From: Amycolatopsis sp. WAC 01376
GTDB taxonomy: Bacteria; Actinomycetota; Actinomycetes; Mycobacteriales; Pseudonocardiaceae
Direction of reading: 5' to 3'
DNA: 64,000 nucleotides
Assembly (NCBI RefSeq): GCF_003947415.1
Contig: NZ_QHKL01000002.1
Span: 310,001 to 374,000, forward strand
Shown: positions 50,107 to 58,149 of the stretch, in pieces
Numbering within the stretch: the first letter of the stretch is position 1
Layout: each line of letters begins with the position of its first letter
Notes under the pieces: generated by a model
Seen by the model: the letters and a program-made list of their open reading frames with translations, nothing else
The model's database searches: none
What the model was told of the DNA's origin: nothing
Made by a program: the position numbers and the translations under genes

Positions 50107-51189
50107 GTGAGTCTCACCCTCGGCATCGTCGGCCTGCCCAACGTCGGCAAGTCCACCCTGTTCAACGCGCTGACCCGCAACGACGTGCTCGCCGCGAACT
50201 ACCCGTTCGCGACGATCGAGCCCAACGTCGGTGTCGTCCCGCTGCCGGATCCGCGGCTGGATCAGCTCGCCGAGGTCTTCGGCTCCGAGCGGACCGTGCC
50301 CGCCGTCGTGTCCTTTGTGGACATCGCGGGCATCGTGAAGGGTGCCTCCGAGGGCGCCGGCCTCGGCAACAAGTTCCTCGCGAACATCCGCGAGGCGAAC
50401 GCGATCTGCCAGGTCGTGCGGGTGTTCGACGACCCGGACGTGATCCACGTCGACGACCGGATCGACCCGGCGAGCGACATCGAGACGATCAACACCGAGC
50501 TCATCCTCGCCGACCTGCAGACCCTGGACAAGGCGCTACACCGGCTGGAGAAGGAGGCGCGGACCAAGAAGGAAGCCAAGCCCGCCCTCGACAACGCGGT
50601 CAAGGCCAAGGAGATCCTCGACGGCGGCCGGACCCTGTTCCAGGCGCAGAAAGAGGTCGACTTCGAGGCGCTGCGCGAGCTGAGCCTGCTCACCACGAAG
50701 CCGTTCCTCTACGTCTTCAACGCCGACGAAGGCATCCTCACCGACGAGTCCCGTCGCGAAGAGCTGGCCAAGATGGTCGCCCCCGCGGACGCAGTGTTCC
50801 TCGATGCGAAGGTCGAATTCGAGCTGCTGGAGCTGGACGACGAGGAGTCCGTGCGCGAGCTGCTGGAGTCCGTCGGCCAGCACGAGCCTGGCCTGTACTC
50901 GCTGGCCCGCGCCGGTTTCCACACCCTCGGCCTGCAGACCTATCTCACCGCCGGCCCCAAGGAGTCCCGCGCCTGGACGATCCCGCAGGGCGCGACCGCC
51001 CCGCAGGCGGCGGGCGTCATCCACACCGACTTCGAGCGCGGCTTCATCAAGGCCGAGGTCGTGTCCTTCGCCGATCTGATGGAGCACGGCTCCATGGCCG
51101 CCGCCCGGTCCGCGGGCAAGGTGCGCATGGAGGGCAAGGACTACGTCATGGCCGACGGCGACGTGGTGGAGTTCCGCTTCAACGTCTAG
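50107..51189 (+). CDS. ychF: Redox-regulated ATPase YchF
   Basis: A 360-residue Obg-family P-loop protein with G1 GLPNVGKSTLFNAL, G3 DIAGIVKGASEGAGLGNKFL, a helical insertion (about 130-200) and a C-terminal TGS domain (TYLTAGPKESRAWTI to MADGDVVEFRFNV). It prefers ATP over GTP because the G4 motif is non-canonical, and acts on ribosomes under stress. Core gene equivalent to Rv1112. The toxin-antitoxin island starts right after it. Confidence 0.95.
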   Translation: MSLTLGIVGLPNVGKSTLFNALTRNDVLAANYPFATIEPNVGVVPLPDPRLDQLAEVFGSERTVPAVVSFVDIAGIVKGASEGAGLGNKFLANIREANAICQVVRVFDDPDVIHVDDRIDPASDIETINTELILADLQTLDKALHRLEKEARTKKEAKPALDNAVKAKEILDGGRTLFQAQKEVDFEALRELSLLTTKPFLYVFNADEGILTDESRREELAKMVAPADAVFLDAKVEFELLELDDEESVRELLESVGQHEPGLYSLARAGFHTLGLQTYLTAGPKESRAWTIPQGATAPQAAGVIHTDFERGFIKAEVVSFADLMEHGSMAAARSAGKVRMEGKDYVMADGDVVEFRFNV

Positions 51190-51202
51190 TCGAGGCGCCA
51201 TT

Positions 51203-51238
51203 TGTCACAACTCTACCGGTTTCGGTAGAGTTGTGACA
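51203..51238. promoter_or_regulatory. Palindromic operator and leaderless promoter of the AbiE module
   Basis: TGTCACAACTCTACCG (51203-51218) and its exact complement (51223-51238) form a 16-bp inverted repeat with a 4-nt spacer. TAGAGT (51226-51231) in the right arm is a -10 match 6 nt before the ATG, whose A is the last base of the repeat. AbiEi antitoxins are known to repress by binding inverted repeats. Confidence 0.7.
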
Positions 51239-51780
51239 TGGCTTCCGAGGTCAAGTACCGGGACATCGTTCGCGAGATAGCGCTCGATCACTACGGGTAT
51301 GTGACTACGAACGACGCAGTCGAGGCAGGCGTTCCTGCCGTTGAGCTCCCGAAGCTGGCTGCCCGGGGTGGCTTGGAGAACGTCGCATACGGGCTGTACC
51401 GCGTGCCGGACGTTCCTCCCACGAGATACGACCAATTCGCAGAGGCGCTCCTCCGTGTCGGCAAGGGTGCGTATCTCCATGGCGAGTCGGTATTGGCACT
51501 GTTCGGGCTCGCTGAGGTGAACCCCCGGCGGATCAAGGTGGCTGTTCATCGGCGTGCGCGCTCGAAGCTGCCGGCGTTCGTCGAGCTGACCCAGGTGAGA
51601 GGCGACGTGCGGACGACGTACTACGAGGGGCTTGAGTCCCAAACCGTTGCTGATGCCCTCCTTGAGTGTCGTGGACGTATCGAGGCCGAACGTCTTCTGG
51701 CTGCCGCCGAGCAAGCGCGAGCAGAAGGGCTGCTGACGACCGCCGAGTGGCGGGGTCTGAAGAAAGGGATTCGGCCGTGA
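51238..51780 (+). CDS. abiEi: AbiEi-family antitoxin, type IV toxin-antitoxin system
   Basis: A 180-residue protein with an N-terminal winged helix (YRDIVREIALDHYGYVTTNDAVEAGVPAVELPKLAARGGLENVAYGLYRVP), the usual AbiEi repressor fold, and a C-terminal domain (YLHGESVLALFGLAEVNPRRIKVAVHRRAR) of the AbiEi type. It would neutralise the AbiEii nucleotidyltransferase and repress its own promoter. Stop overlaps the toxin start (GTGA). Base composition is visibly less GC-rich than in the flanking core genes. Confidence 0.85.
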   Translation: MASEVKYRDIVREIALDHYGYVTTNDAVEAGVPAVELPKLAARGGLENVAYGLYRVPDVPPTRYDQFAEALLRVGKGAYLHGESVLALFGLAEVNPRRIKVAVHRRARSKLPAFVELTQVRGDVRTTYYEGLESQTVADALLECRGRIEAERLLAAAEQARAEGLLTTAEWRGLKKGIRP

Positions 51781-52625
51781 GGTATTCCGGCGTGCCGACG
51801 AGTGTGCGCTCCCTGGAGCAGCGCGTCCGCAATCTCGAAGGCGGCGACGGCTTGGCGCAGCGTCGCAGGATCAGCATGGCACTGGTCGTCGTCGGCCAGA
51901 TGCTGCCCGGAGGGGCGGTCAAAGGCGGCAGTGCGATGGCGTTGCGCTACGGGCGCGATACAAGGTTCACCCAGGATTTTGACGCCGCGCGGGTTCAGAC
52001 GCTCGGCCGATTCCGCAGTGACTTCGAGGAGTCTCTAGCGGAGGGCTGGGCCGGTTTCACCGGCAGATTGATCGAGAAAGCCCCACCCCGTCCTCCGGCC
52101 GTTCCGACGGCGTACGTCATGCAGCCCTTCGAGGTGAAGCTCGACTATCGAGGCAGAGCGTGGTGCACAGTGAAGTTCGAGCTCGGTCACAACGAGATCG
52201 GCGATGCCGACGAGCCCGAGTTCCACCTCGCCGAGGACTTGGCCGAGCTCTTCACTGAAGTCGGCCTCGAAGCTCCCAAGCCGGTGCCGGTGATGCGCAC
52301 AGACCACCAGATAGCTCAGAAGCTGCACGCTGTTTCCAGTGAGGGCAACGAACGTGCGCGCGATCTCGCCGATCTCCAACTTCTCGAGAAGCGTGAGAGT
52401 CTCGACCTCGAACAGGTCGCCGAGACGTGCGTACGGCTCTTCGACTACCGACGGCAGCAGGTATGGCCGCCGGGCATCGTCGCGGGTGAACGGTGGGACA
52501 CGCTCTACGCCGAAGCGGCAGAGGGTCTGGATGTGATGCCGTCAGTCGAAGAGGCAGTCATCTGGGCCAACGACTTCGTGCGTCGCATCGCTGCAGCAGG
52601 CGTGGAATTCCACTCCAGCGCCTAA
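51777..52625 (+). CDS. abiEii: AbiEii-family nucleotidyltransferase toxin
   Basis: A 282-residue nucleotidyltransferase of the AbiEii type: the KGGSAMALRYG turn (about 49-59) followed by FTQDFD supplies the metal-binding acidic residues, and later DHQIAQKLHAVSSEGNERARDLADL is the conserved helical region. In studied systems such toxins transfer nucleotides to tRNA or other targets and give phage abortive infection. GTG start inside the antitoxin stop. Confidence 0.85.
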   Translation: MRYSGVPTSVRSLEQRVRNLEGGDGLAQRRRISMALVVVGQMLPGGAVKGGSAMALRYGRDTRFTQDFDAARVQTLGRFRSDFEESLAEGWAGFTGRLIEKAPPRPPAVPTAYVMQPFEVKLDYRGRAWCTVKFELGHNEIGDADEPEFHLAEDLAELFTEVGLEAPKPVPVMRTDHQIAQKLHAVSSEGNERARDLADLQLLEKRESLDLEQVAETCVRLFDYRRQQVWPPGIVAGERWDTLYAEAAEGLDVMPSVEEAVIWANDFVRRIAAAGVEFHSSA

Positions 52626-52638
52626 AGCAGAATTTGAT

Positions 52639-52661
52639 CATGATACCGAAGTGGTATCATG
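52639..52661. promoter_or_regulatory. Palindromic operator and leaderless promoter of the RHH-Doc module
   Basis: CATGATACC (52639-52647) and GGTATCATG (52653-52661) form perfect 9-bp arms around 5 nt. TATCAT (52655-52660) in the right arm matches a -10 element 6 nt before ATG 52667. The layout repeats that of the AbiE operator. Confidence 0.65.
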
Positions 52662-52666
52662 GGCTC

Positions 52667-52870
52667 ATGGCGATGACGTTGAGGCTGAACGACGAGCAGG
52701 AGCGCGCCTTGGCCTTGCTCGCCGAGGTCAACGGGGTGAGCAAGCACGAAGCGATCGTGCGGGCGATCACCGACGCCGCGGCCCGGTCTGTCCGTGACGA
52801 TCGAGTGCGTGCCCTGTCGCGCGACGGGCGGGCGCGCTACGCGTCGTTGCTCGATCGCCTGGCGCAGTGA
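52667..52870 (+). CDS. Ribbon-helix-helix-type antitoxin
   Basis: A 67-residue protein, MTLRLNDEQERALALLAEVNGVSKHEAIVRAITDAAA then a charged C-terminal tail, which fits a CopG/Arc-like ribbon-helix-helix DNA-binding dimer with a toxin-wrapping tail. Its stop overlaps the doc start (GTGA). It would bind the upstream palindrome and neutralise Doc. Confidence 0.78.
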   Translation: MAMTLRLNDEQERALALLAEVNGVSKHEAIVRAITDAAARSVRDDRVRALSRDGRARYASLLDRLAQ

Positions 52871-53268
52871 AGATCGAGTACCTGACCCTGGACGACCTGC
52901 TCACTCTCGCGACCGACCTTGGCGTTTCCCGGGTTCGGGACGTGGGCTTGCTCGACGCGGCGGCGCATCGGCCACGGTCGTCGCTGACGGGGCAGGACGC
53001 TTATCCGGGTCTGCATGAAAAAGCGGCGGTTCTGTTGGAATCGCTCGTCCGCAATCACCCGCTCGTCGACGGCAACAAGCGGCTGGGTTGGATGGCGGTG
53101 TTCGTTTTTTACGGCCTCAACGGTGTCGACCTGGAAGCGCCGGAGGACGACGCGTACGAGCTGGTGATCGCGGCAGCGACCGGGACCGTTGTCTACGAGG
53201 AAGCGGCCCAGCGCCTTGCGGACTGGACTCGCCCGGAAGTCGCTTCAACGTCTGATCACTTCGTGTGA
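52867..53268 (+). CDS. doc: Doc-type Fic-fold toxin
   Basis: A 133-residue toxin with the active-site loop HPLVDGNKR at residues 64-72. Lys in place of the Gly found in AMP-transferring Fic proteins is the mark of Doc, which phosphorylates elongation factor Tu and stops translation. GTG start. The last codons (VASTSDHFV) contain the left copy of an 18-bp repeat that recurs at 55194. Confidence 0.86.
   Translation: MKIEYLTLDDLLTLATDLGVSRVRDVGLLDAAAHRPRSSLTGQDAYPGLHEKAAVLLESLVRNHPLVDGNKRLGWMAVFVFYGLNGVDLEAPEDDAYELVIAAATGTVVYEEAAQRLADWTRPEVASTSDHFV
53241..53258 (+). repeat. 18-bp direct repeat, left copy
   Basis: CGCTTCAACGTCTGATCA, inside the 3' end of doc; an identical copy lies at 55194-55211. 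The two copies bracket the third toxin-antitoxin module. Confidence 0.8.
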
Positions 53269-53300
53269 GTAGCTAAGGCGCCTCCGGGGCCATCGAGTGG

Positions 53301-53334
53301 TGTTCGGTGTTCGGTATTGACCGAACATCGAACA
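53301..53334. promoter_or_regulatory. 34-bp palindromic operator of the AbiE-like module
   Basis: TGTTCGGT-ATTG-ACCGAACA (53308-53327) is flanked by TGTTCG (53301-53306) and CGAACA (53329-53334), so TGTTCG is repeated in tandem and inverted. Only one base pair breaks the symmetry. It ends 17 bp before the start codon. Autorepression by the following gene is inference. Confidence 0.6.
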
Positions 53335-53351
53335 GTGGGCATGATGTGTTC

Positions 53352-54392
53352 ATGGGACCTCTCGAGCGAGAGCGCGCCGTCGTGGATGCCATCGTTGGCG
53401 CGACTGAGTCGCTTGGTCTCGTGACAGGGGTGGATCAAGGCGGCGACGTGACCGTCATGTTGCCGGATGACCGGAAGATCGCTTTTCAGATCAAGTCGGC
53501 TGCGTTGATCACCGCGGACAGCGTGCCGGGCCAACTTCGCCGATGGTCGACGAGCGCGCATCGCGATGTGCCGTTTGTGGTTGTGGCGGACAGGATCACC
53601 TCGGACGCGCGGGACAGGCTGAATCAAGCGGGCTGCAGCTGGCTGGACCTGCGGGGACATCTGAGGCTGACGGGCCAAGGCTTGTTCATCGACTCGGATA
53701 TCCCTTCGTTGCTGAAGCCGGATGGCGAGCGGCAGGGCATAACTGGTCAGGTCGGTATCGAACTCGCCACTCTGTTACTGCTCGATCCGGCTGAGAAAGT
53801 CGGGGTCCGAGCAGCGGCGAAGATGTTGTCGCGCGCGCCGAGTTCGATTTCCGAAGCCTTTGCGGCTTTGCGGACCGCAGGACTCGTCGATGAGGACAAC
53901 AGGCCTGCGGTTCCCGGCTTGTTCTGGGAACTCGCCGAGAACTGGAAGACCGTGAGCCGTGACGTGGCGAGCGTTCCGATGCCGCGTGGAGGGCGGGACA
54001 ATGCCGCACTCCGGCTGGGGGTAGAAGACGTGGAATCGACCGTCGGATGGGCGTTGACCGACACGAACGCGGCGGCGGTCTACGGGGCACCCGTTTCGAT
54101 CCGTGCTGGTCACCCGCCCGACTTCTATGTTCCAGACCAAAGTACGTTGCGGCGCGCCGTCCAACTGCTGGGGCCGGCCACGGCGTCTTCCTCACGCGCC
54201 GGCCGAGTTCGCGTCGCTCCCGTGTCGCTGGTGTGCGCTCGTCGTGTCGATGCCACGGAATGGACGAACGAGGAGTGGCCGCTGGCGGATCCTCTTTTTG
54301 TCGCGCTCGACCTCGCGCAGGATCCGGGACGCGGTAGAGAGATCATCGACGGCTGGACACCTGAGAAGAAGGTCGGGACTCGTGTCTGGTGA
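53352..54392 (+). CDS. Probable AbiEi-like antitoxin/regulator with nuclease-like N-terminal domain
   Basis: A 346-residue protein. The N-terminal part (about 1-120) resembles a restriction-endonuclease-like fold (VTVMLPDDRKIAFQIKSA, VVVADRITSDARDRLNQAG, SWLDLRGHLRLTGQGLFI); the middle (about 140-185) is a winged helix (VRAAAKMLSRAPSSISEAFAAL); the C-terminal half is unassigned. Similar layouts are annotated as AbiEi-family antitoxins in actinomycetes, and the next gene is a nucleotidyltransferase, which supports that. Less GC-rich than flanking genes. Confidence 0.6.
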   Translation: MGPLERERAVVDAIVGATESLGLVTGVDQGGDVTVMLPDDRKIAFQIKSAALITADSVPGQLRRWSTSAHRDVPFVVVADRITSDARDRLNQAGCSWLDLRGHLRLTGQGLFIDSDIPSLLKPDGERQGITGQVGIELATLLLLDPAEKVGVRAAAKMLSRAPSSISEAFAALRTAGLVDEDNRPAVPGLFWELAENWKTVSRDVASVPMPRGGRDNAALRLGVEDVESTVGWALTDTNAAAVYGAPVSIRAGHPPDFYVPDQSTLRRAVQLLGPATASSSRAGRVRVAPVSLVCARRVDATEWTNEEWPLADPLFVALDLAQDPGRGREIIDGWTPEKKVGTRVW

Positions 54393-55134
54393 GCCTGAGG
54401 TCGTGGTTCTCACCGGAAGGTCGATGACCCAGATCGTCAGCGCGATACCCGTGGTGGCCGAGCAGACGGGACGTGCGGTCGTGCTTGTGGGCGGCCTCGC
54501 CGTCATGTGCCGGCTGACGACGCCGTACCGGGTGACAACCGACCTCGACACGGTTGATCGTCGAGCCGTGAACGAGGACTCACAGCTTCAACTCCTGGTG
54601 GCGGCCGGTGCGACGCCGAGCGGGCCGGCCGGCGCCTTGGTTCGCACCCCGTGGGGTGAGGTGCAGGTTGACGTACTCGAGGTTACTGACGCCGACATCG
54701 ATGATCTTCCGGACGACCCGACCGACCGCCTACATGTCCAAGCTCATGCGTGGGCGGCGTCTACTGCGTCTGCGCTCTTGCTCAGCGCGGAAGAGCTCCC
54801 GCCCCTTACGGTGCGAGTTGCCGAGCCGGGTCCCCTTATCGCGATGAAACTGCAGTCGATAATGAATCGTGGCGCCGCCAAAGAGGGAACGGATCTCCTG
54901 GACATCGTGCGAATCACGCTTGACCGAACCTGCGGGCCGGCATCGCGAGATCAACTTGAATCCGCTGAATCGCAGCTACGCGCCGACGCACTTCTTCACA
55001 CTCGACAATGGTTCGATCGCTTTGAAGCTCAATCGCTGCGAAAGATCAGAGCTGTGCCGGAGGGGCGAGACGTGGAGATCGAGGACTTGAGGTTGGTCGG
55101 TGACCTGCTCGTCGGAGCGCTCGGCCCTCGATGA
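54382..55134 (+). CDS. Nucleotidyltransferase, AbiEii-like partner
   Basis: A 250-residue protein with the nucleotidyltransferase turn VVLVGGLAVMCRLTTPYRVTTDLDTVD (about 31-57; GG then DLD as metal ligands) and a helical C terminus with AMKLQSIMNRGAAKEGTDLLDI, like AbiEii/MNT toxins. GTG 54382 overlaps the previous gene by 11 bp. A second toxin-antitoxin pair of the AbiE kind is the likely reading. Confidence 0.65.
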   Translation: MSGEPEVVVLTGRSMTQIVSAIPVVAEQTGRAVVLVGGLAVMCRLTTPYRVTTDLDTVDRRAVNEDSQLQLLVAAGATPSGPAGALVRTPWGEVQVDVLEVTDADIDDLPDDPTDRLHVQAHAWAASTASALLLSAEELPPLTVRVAEPGPLIAMKLQSIMNRGAAKEGTDLLDIVRITLDRTCGPASRDQLESAESQLRADALLHTRQWFDRFEAQSLRKIRAVPEGRDVEIEDLRLVGDLLVGALGPR

Positions 55135-55193
55135 GCCCACTCGGCCGCTCCCGGCCAGGACTACGGCCTGAGCCGACGGCGACGTCGTGAATC

Positions 55194-55211
55194 CGCTTCA
55201 ACGTCTGATCA
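55194..55211 (+). repeat. 18-bp direct repeat, right copy
   Basis: CGCTTCAACGTCTGATCA, identical to 53241-53258. It overlaps the stop codon of the minus-strand gene that follows and a perfect 14-bp palindrome, CGTCTGATCAGACG (55202-55215), which may serve as terminator for the convergent pair. Confidence 0.8.
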
Positions 55212-55577
55212 GACGCCGTAGCGTTCCTGGGACATCGTCGCGGGCGGCTTGCCGTGCCGCGCCGTGTAGGCCGCCACGATCTCGTCCGTCGTGTCCTCCC
55301 CGGCCTGGAGACGGACCAGGTACGGCACCACCCAGTGCAGGTCCGCCTCGTCGAACTCCTCTGTCCAGTTCGGACTGAGCCCGGTCCGGGACTCGTCGAG
55401 CACCTGCGAGAGGGCGACCTGCCCACCCGCGTTCACGGGATGCGGGCCCACCGAGATCGAGACGCGGGAAGCGGCGCCGGCCGGGTGCAGCGCCACCTCC
55501 ATGGGGTGCGGGTGGTGGCCGGGTGCCGTGCGTGCGATCACGAGGAACCGCAGAGGCCCGCGTTTCGTCTTCTTCAT
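55209..55577 (-). CDS. Protein of unknown function
   Basis: A 122-residue soluble protein starting MKKTKRGPLRFLVIARTAPG. It has a hydrophobic first strand, a glycine/valine-rich middle (SRVSISVGPHPVNAGGQVAL) and an acidic helical C terminus with LHWVVPYLVRLQAGEDTTDEIV. No signal peptide or known motif. It is divergent from a five-gene run of unknown genes, 42 bp away. Confidence 0.6.
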   Translation of the reverse strand: MKKTKRGPLRFLVIARTAPGHHPHPMEVALHPAGAASRVSISVGPHPVNAGGQVALSQVLDESRTGLSPNWTEEFDEADLHWVVPYLVRLQAGEDTTDEIVAAYTARHGKPPATMSQERYGV

Positions 55578-55619
55578 GCGGCCATTCGAGCACGCCGCCA
55601 CGGACCGAGGATGAACCGC

Positions 55620-56159
55620 ATGACGAGCCCCGCCCCCTCACCGCTCGCCCATGCCCTGGCGCGCACGGACTTCGCGGAGAACTGGTACCGCTGGTGTGAC
55701 GCCAAGCGTGACTGGGCGGCCGAGGCGACGGATACCTACGAGGAAGACTCCTTGCTCACCGCGAGTGGCGCGTACGCCGCGCTCCCCGTGAGCGAGTTCA
55801 TCCAGGCGTATCGCGCGGCAGGCGCCGAGGTCTCGCGAGGATCGAGGGTCCCGGACGCGCGCCATCGGTCGTTCACCGTGGAGGTCGCCGCGGGACCGGC
55901 CGTGTGCAGCCTGGCGGTCCAGCTCGGGCGGGGGCTCAACTCCCAGGAGTGCGGTCTGGTGGTACTAGTGGACGGCGAGCAGCAGGGGCGGCCCGAGATG
56001 CTGCACACGATGGCGCTGGCCATCCGCCGCTTCCGGGGCGAGCCCGATCCGAATCCGCCCTACCCTCGGCCGATCATCGGCAGCCGCAGTCAGCTGGAGG
56101 TCGTTTCCCGCGGCATCGTCGACGTCCTCGGCCAGGTCGCTCGCGGATGGTCGTCATGA
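55620..56159 (+). CDS. Protein of unknown function, first of a coupled run
   Basis: A 179-residue cytoplasmic protein (LAHALARTDFAENWYRWCDAKRDWAAEATDTYEED near the start). GAGGA lies 8 nt before ATG 55620, which is why it is preferred over ATG 55611. Its stop overlaps the next start (ATGA). No family recognised. Gene order suggests work with the following four products. Confidence 0.62.
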   Translation: MTSPAPSPLAHALARTDFAENWYRWCDAKRDWAAEATDTYEEDSLLTASGAYAALPVSEFIQAYRAAGAEVSRGSRVPDARHRSFTVEVAAGPAVCSLAVQLGRGLNSQECGLVVLVDGEQQGRPEMLHTMALAIRRFRGEPDPNPPYPRPIIGSRSQLEVVSRGIVDVLGQVARGWSS

Positions 56160-56953
56160 CCGAGGTCCACTTCGCCCACGCGAGCCCCTGGATGCCGCGA
56201 GTGATCCGCGCGGACGGCGAGCTCAGGCTCGAACTCGATGCCGGAGCCAACGCCAACCATGATCCTCGCAGGTTCGCCTTCCCGATCTCGGAGGCCCACC
56301 TCGAGGTGATCCGGGGCGACCTGACCCGGTATCTGCTGCTGTGGAGCGCGATCCTGCCGCTGTGCGTGGCGGCCGGGATCCGGGGGCCGCTCGACGAACG
56401 CGCGGCGGTCGCGTTGCTGGACCCGATCCTCTTCGGCGCTCCCGCCGACGTCGAGTCGCTGTTCCGGGGCATCCGCTGGGACGAACGCCGGCTCGTCGCC
56501 CAGGGCGCGGACGTCGAGCTGCTCGGACGCGGGCAGCTCTTCGAGGCGTTGCGCTCCGCGAGCACGTGGTCCGATTGGTCGCTCGTCCACGAGTACGACG
56601 CGAACCGTGTTCCCGCCCGGCCGGCCCCGCTCGACGAGGCGCTCCTCAAGTACACGGGCCGCTACCCGTACGGCGGGAAGGCGGTCCGGGATCCGGGCGC
56701 CGTCGATCCCGGCCTGCTTCCCGAGGTGCTGCGGGTGATCGCCACCGCGGAACAGGCGTGCGCCGGGATGCGGATCCACCGCGACCGCCGAAGGAGTGAG
56801 GACGGCGTGAATCAGCGTGACTGGCGGCGAATCGAGGAGAAGGTCCAGCGTGCGGTTCGCCGCGCCTTCCCGGACCTCGCCGACGACGCGGTGCGCACGG
56901 TGAGCTTCCTGATGTGCTCCGAAGCCGCCGACGAGGCCAGAAAGCAAGGATGA
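56156..56953 (+). CDS. Protein of unknown function, possibly DUF6357 family
   Basis: A 265-residue soluble protein beginning MTEVHFAHASPWMPRVIRADGELRLEL, with YLLLWSAILPLCVAAGIRGPLDERAAVALLDPILF in the middle and a helical C terminus AVRRAFPDLADDAVRTVSFLMC. I associate it tentatively with DUF6357 of streptomycetes; this needs a profile search. Coupled at both ends by ATGA overlaps. Confidence 0.62.
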   Translation: MTEVHFAHASPWMPRVIRADGELRLELDAGANANHDPRRFAFPISEAHLEVIRGDLTRYLLLWSAILPLCVAAGIRGPLDERAAVALLDPILFGAPADVESLFRGIRWDERRLVAQGADVELLGRGQLFEALRSASTWSDWSLVHEYDANRVPARPAPLDEALLKYTGRYPYGGKAVRDPGAVDPGLLPEVLRVIATAEQACAGMRIHRDRRRSEDGVNQRDWRRIEEKVQRAVRRAFPDLADDAVRTVSFLMCSEAADEARKQG

Positions 56954-58149
56954 CGATGCGACCATTGACCTTCCGCGACGCCAAGGACAACGAGCAGAAG
57001 TGGGCTCCGGGAGATACTCAGTCCGCGCCCGACGCGTTCCAGGAGTTCGTCGACCGGCACCGTGCCGACGACAACGCGTCGTTCCGCGTCGAGGACGAGG
57101 AGAGCGAAGAGGCGCTGTCGCTCATGTTCGACGCCGGCACCATCTGCCGGGCCAAGGGGACGCAGGACTCGCGGATCGAATACCGCCTCGTCACCAACCG
57201 CGGTGACTACCGGACCCAGGTGGCCAACTTCGCCCGTGGCGGTTTCAGCGCCCTCGACCACCACGGTCTCTGGTGGCCCGACGTCGCCGCCTTCGAGCGT
57301 GCCCGGCTTCGCTCCCTGTTCGACGAGTCGATGCTCCGGCGGACCCACCCCCGCGAGCTGCGCCGCCGGCTGGACGTCCTGACCCGCATCGACGGGCACG
57401 AGCCGTCGACGGTCGACGGGGTCACGCACTTCGGCTTCGGCAACGGCGGCGGCGACACGGTCAACGCCTGGTTCACCGCCGAGGGCCGCGGTCTCGTGGT
57501 GACGTTCGACCACACCGGCGACCTCAACTTCTTCGAAGACCCGCAGGCGCAGGCAGCGCTCTACGACGGCGTACCGGCAGACCTTCTCGGCCTGGTGAGG
57601 AACGTGCCGGAAGCGGATACGACGCTCAATGCCTCGCATCCTGACGGCGGCACCCTCGTGGCCGCCACCGGCGTCTTCACCTTCTCCGGTCCCTGCGCCA
57701 TGGCGGACGGGCTGGTGTCCCGTTTGCATGAAGAAGACCTGGGCGTCGAGGACACCGGGGTCGGCTGGCTTCTGGAGGGCTTTCTCGCGCTGGAGGACTT
57801 CACCCCGGCCGCGGTCGCCGAAGCCGTGGCTTGGTGGGGTTCCGAAGACATCGCGAGGGGTTTCGCCACGGCGCGCGAGCCGGAGCAGGTCGTGCCGTTC
57901 GACCGGGAGCTGGTGGAAGGCTTCTGCGAGATCTGGGCCGACTCCGGGTACAACGACCGCTGGGACGTGCATTACGTCCTGTTCGACAGCTACTCCCTCG
58001 AGGACGTGGGCGAGGAGCGGGACGAGCTTCTGACGTTGGTCCGGACGCTCGGGCTCGAGCGCGTGGACGCTCCGCCGGGAGCCGCCGACGGCGAGGTGTG
58101 GGTCCGCACGGATCCGCGTATCGACGCCGAACTCGAGCGCTGGGCATGA
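56950..58149 (+). CDS. Protein of unknown function (399 residues)
   Basis: A large acidic soluble protein. It has a charged N terminus, a central FGNGGGDTVNAWFTAEGRGLVVTFDHTGDLNFFED, a segment resembling SMI1/KNR4-type or immunity-protein loops, and an aromatic C terminus (SGYNDRWDVHYVLFDSY). That resemblance is weak. ATG 56950 overlaps the previous stop; an ATG two codons later is possible. Overlaps the next gene by 4 bp. Confidence 0.6.
   Translation: MTMRPLTFRDAKDNEQKWAPGDTQSAPDAFQEFVDRHRADDNASFRVEDEESEEALSLMFDAGTICRAKGTQDSRIEYRLVTNRGDYRTQVANFARGGFSALDHHGLWWPDVAAFERARLRSLFDESMLRRTHPRELRRRLDVLTRIDGHEPSTVDGVTHFGFGNGGGDTVNAWFTAEGRGLVVTFDHTGDLNFFEDPQAQAALYDGVPADLLGLVRNVPEADTTLNASHPDGGTLVAATGVFTFSGPCAMADGLVSRLHEEDLGVEDTGVGWLLEGFLALEDFTPAAVAEAVAWWGSEDIARGFATAREPEQVVPFDRELVEGFCEIWADSGYNDRWDVHYVLFDSYSLEDVGEERDELLTLVRTLGLERVDAPPGAADGEVWVRTDPRIDAELERWA

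Noticed and set aside
57420..57560. SMI1/KNR4 immunity domain in the 399-residue protein
   Set aside because: Only a loose aromatic/glycine pattern is shared; not enough to name the domain.
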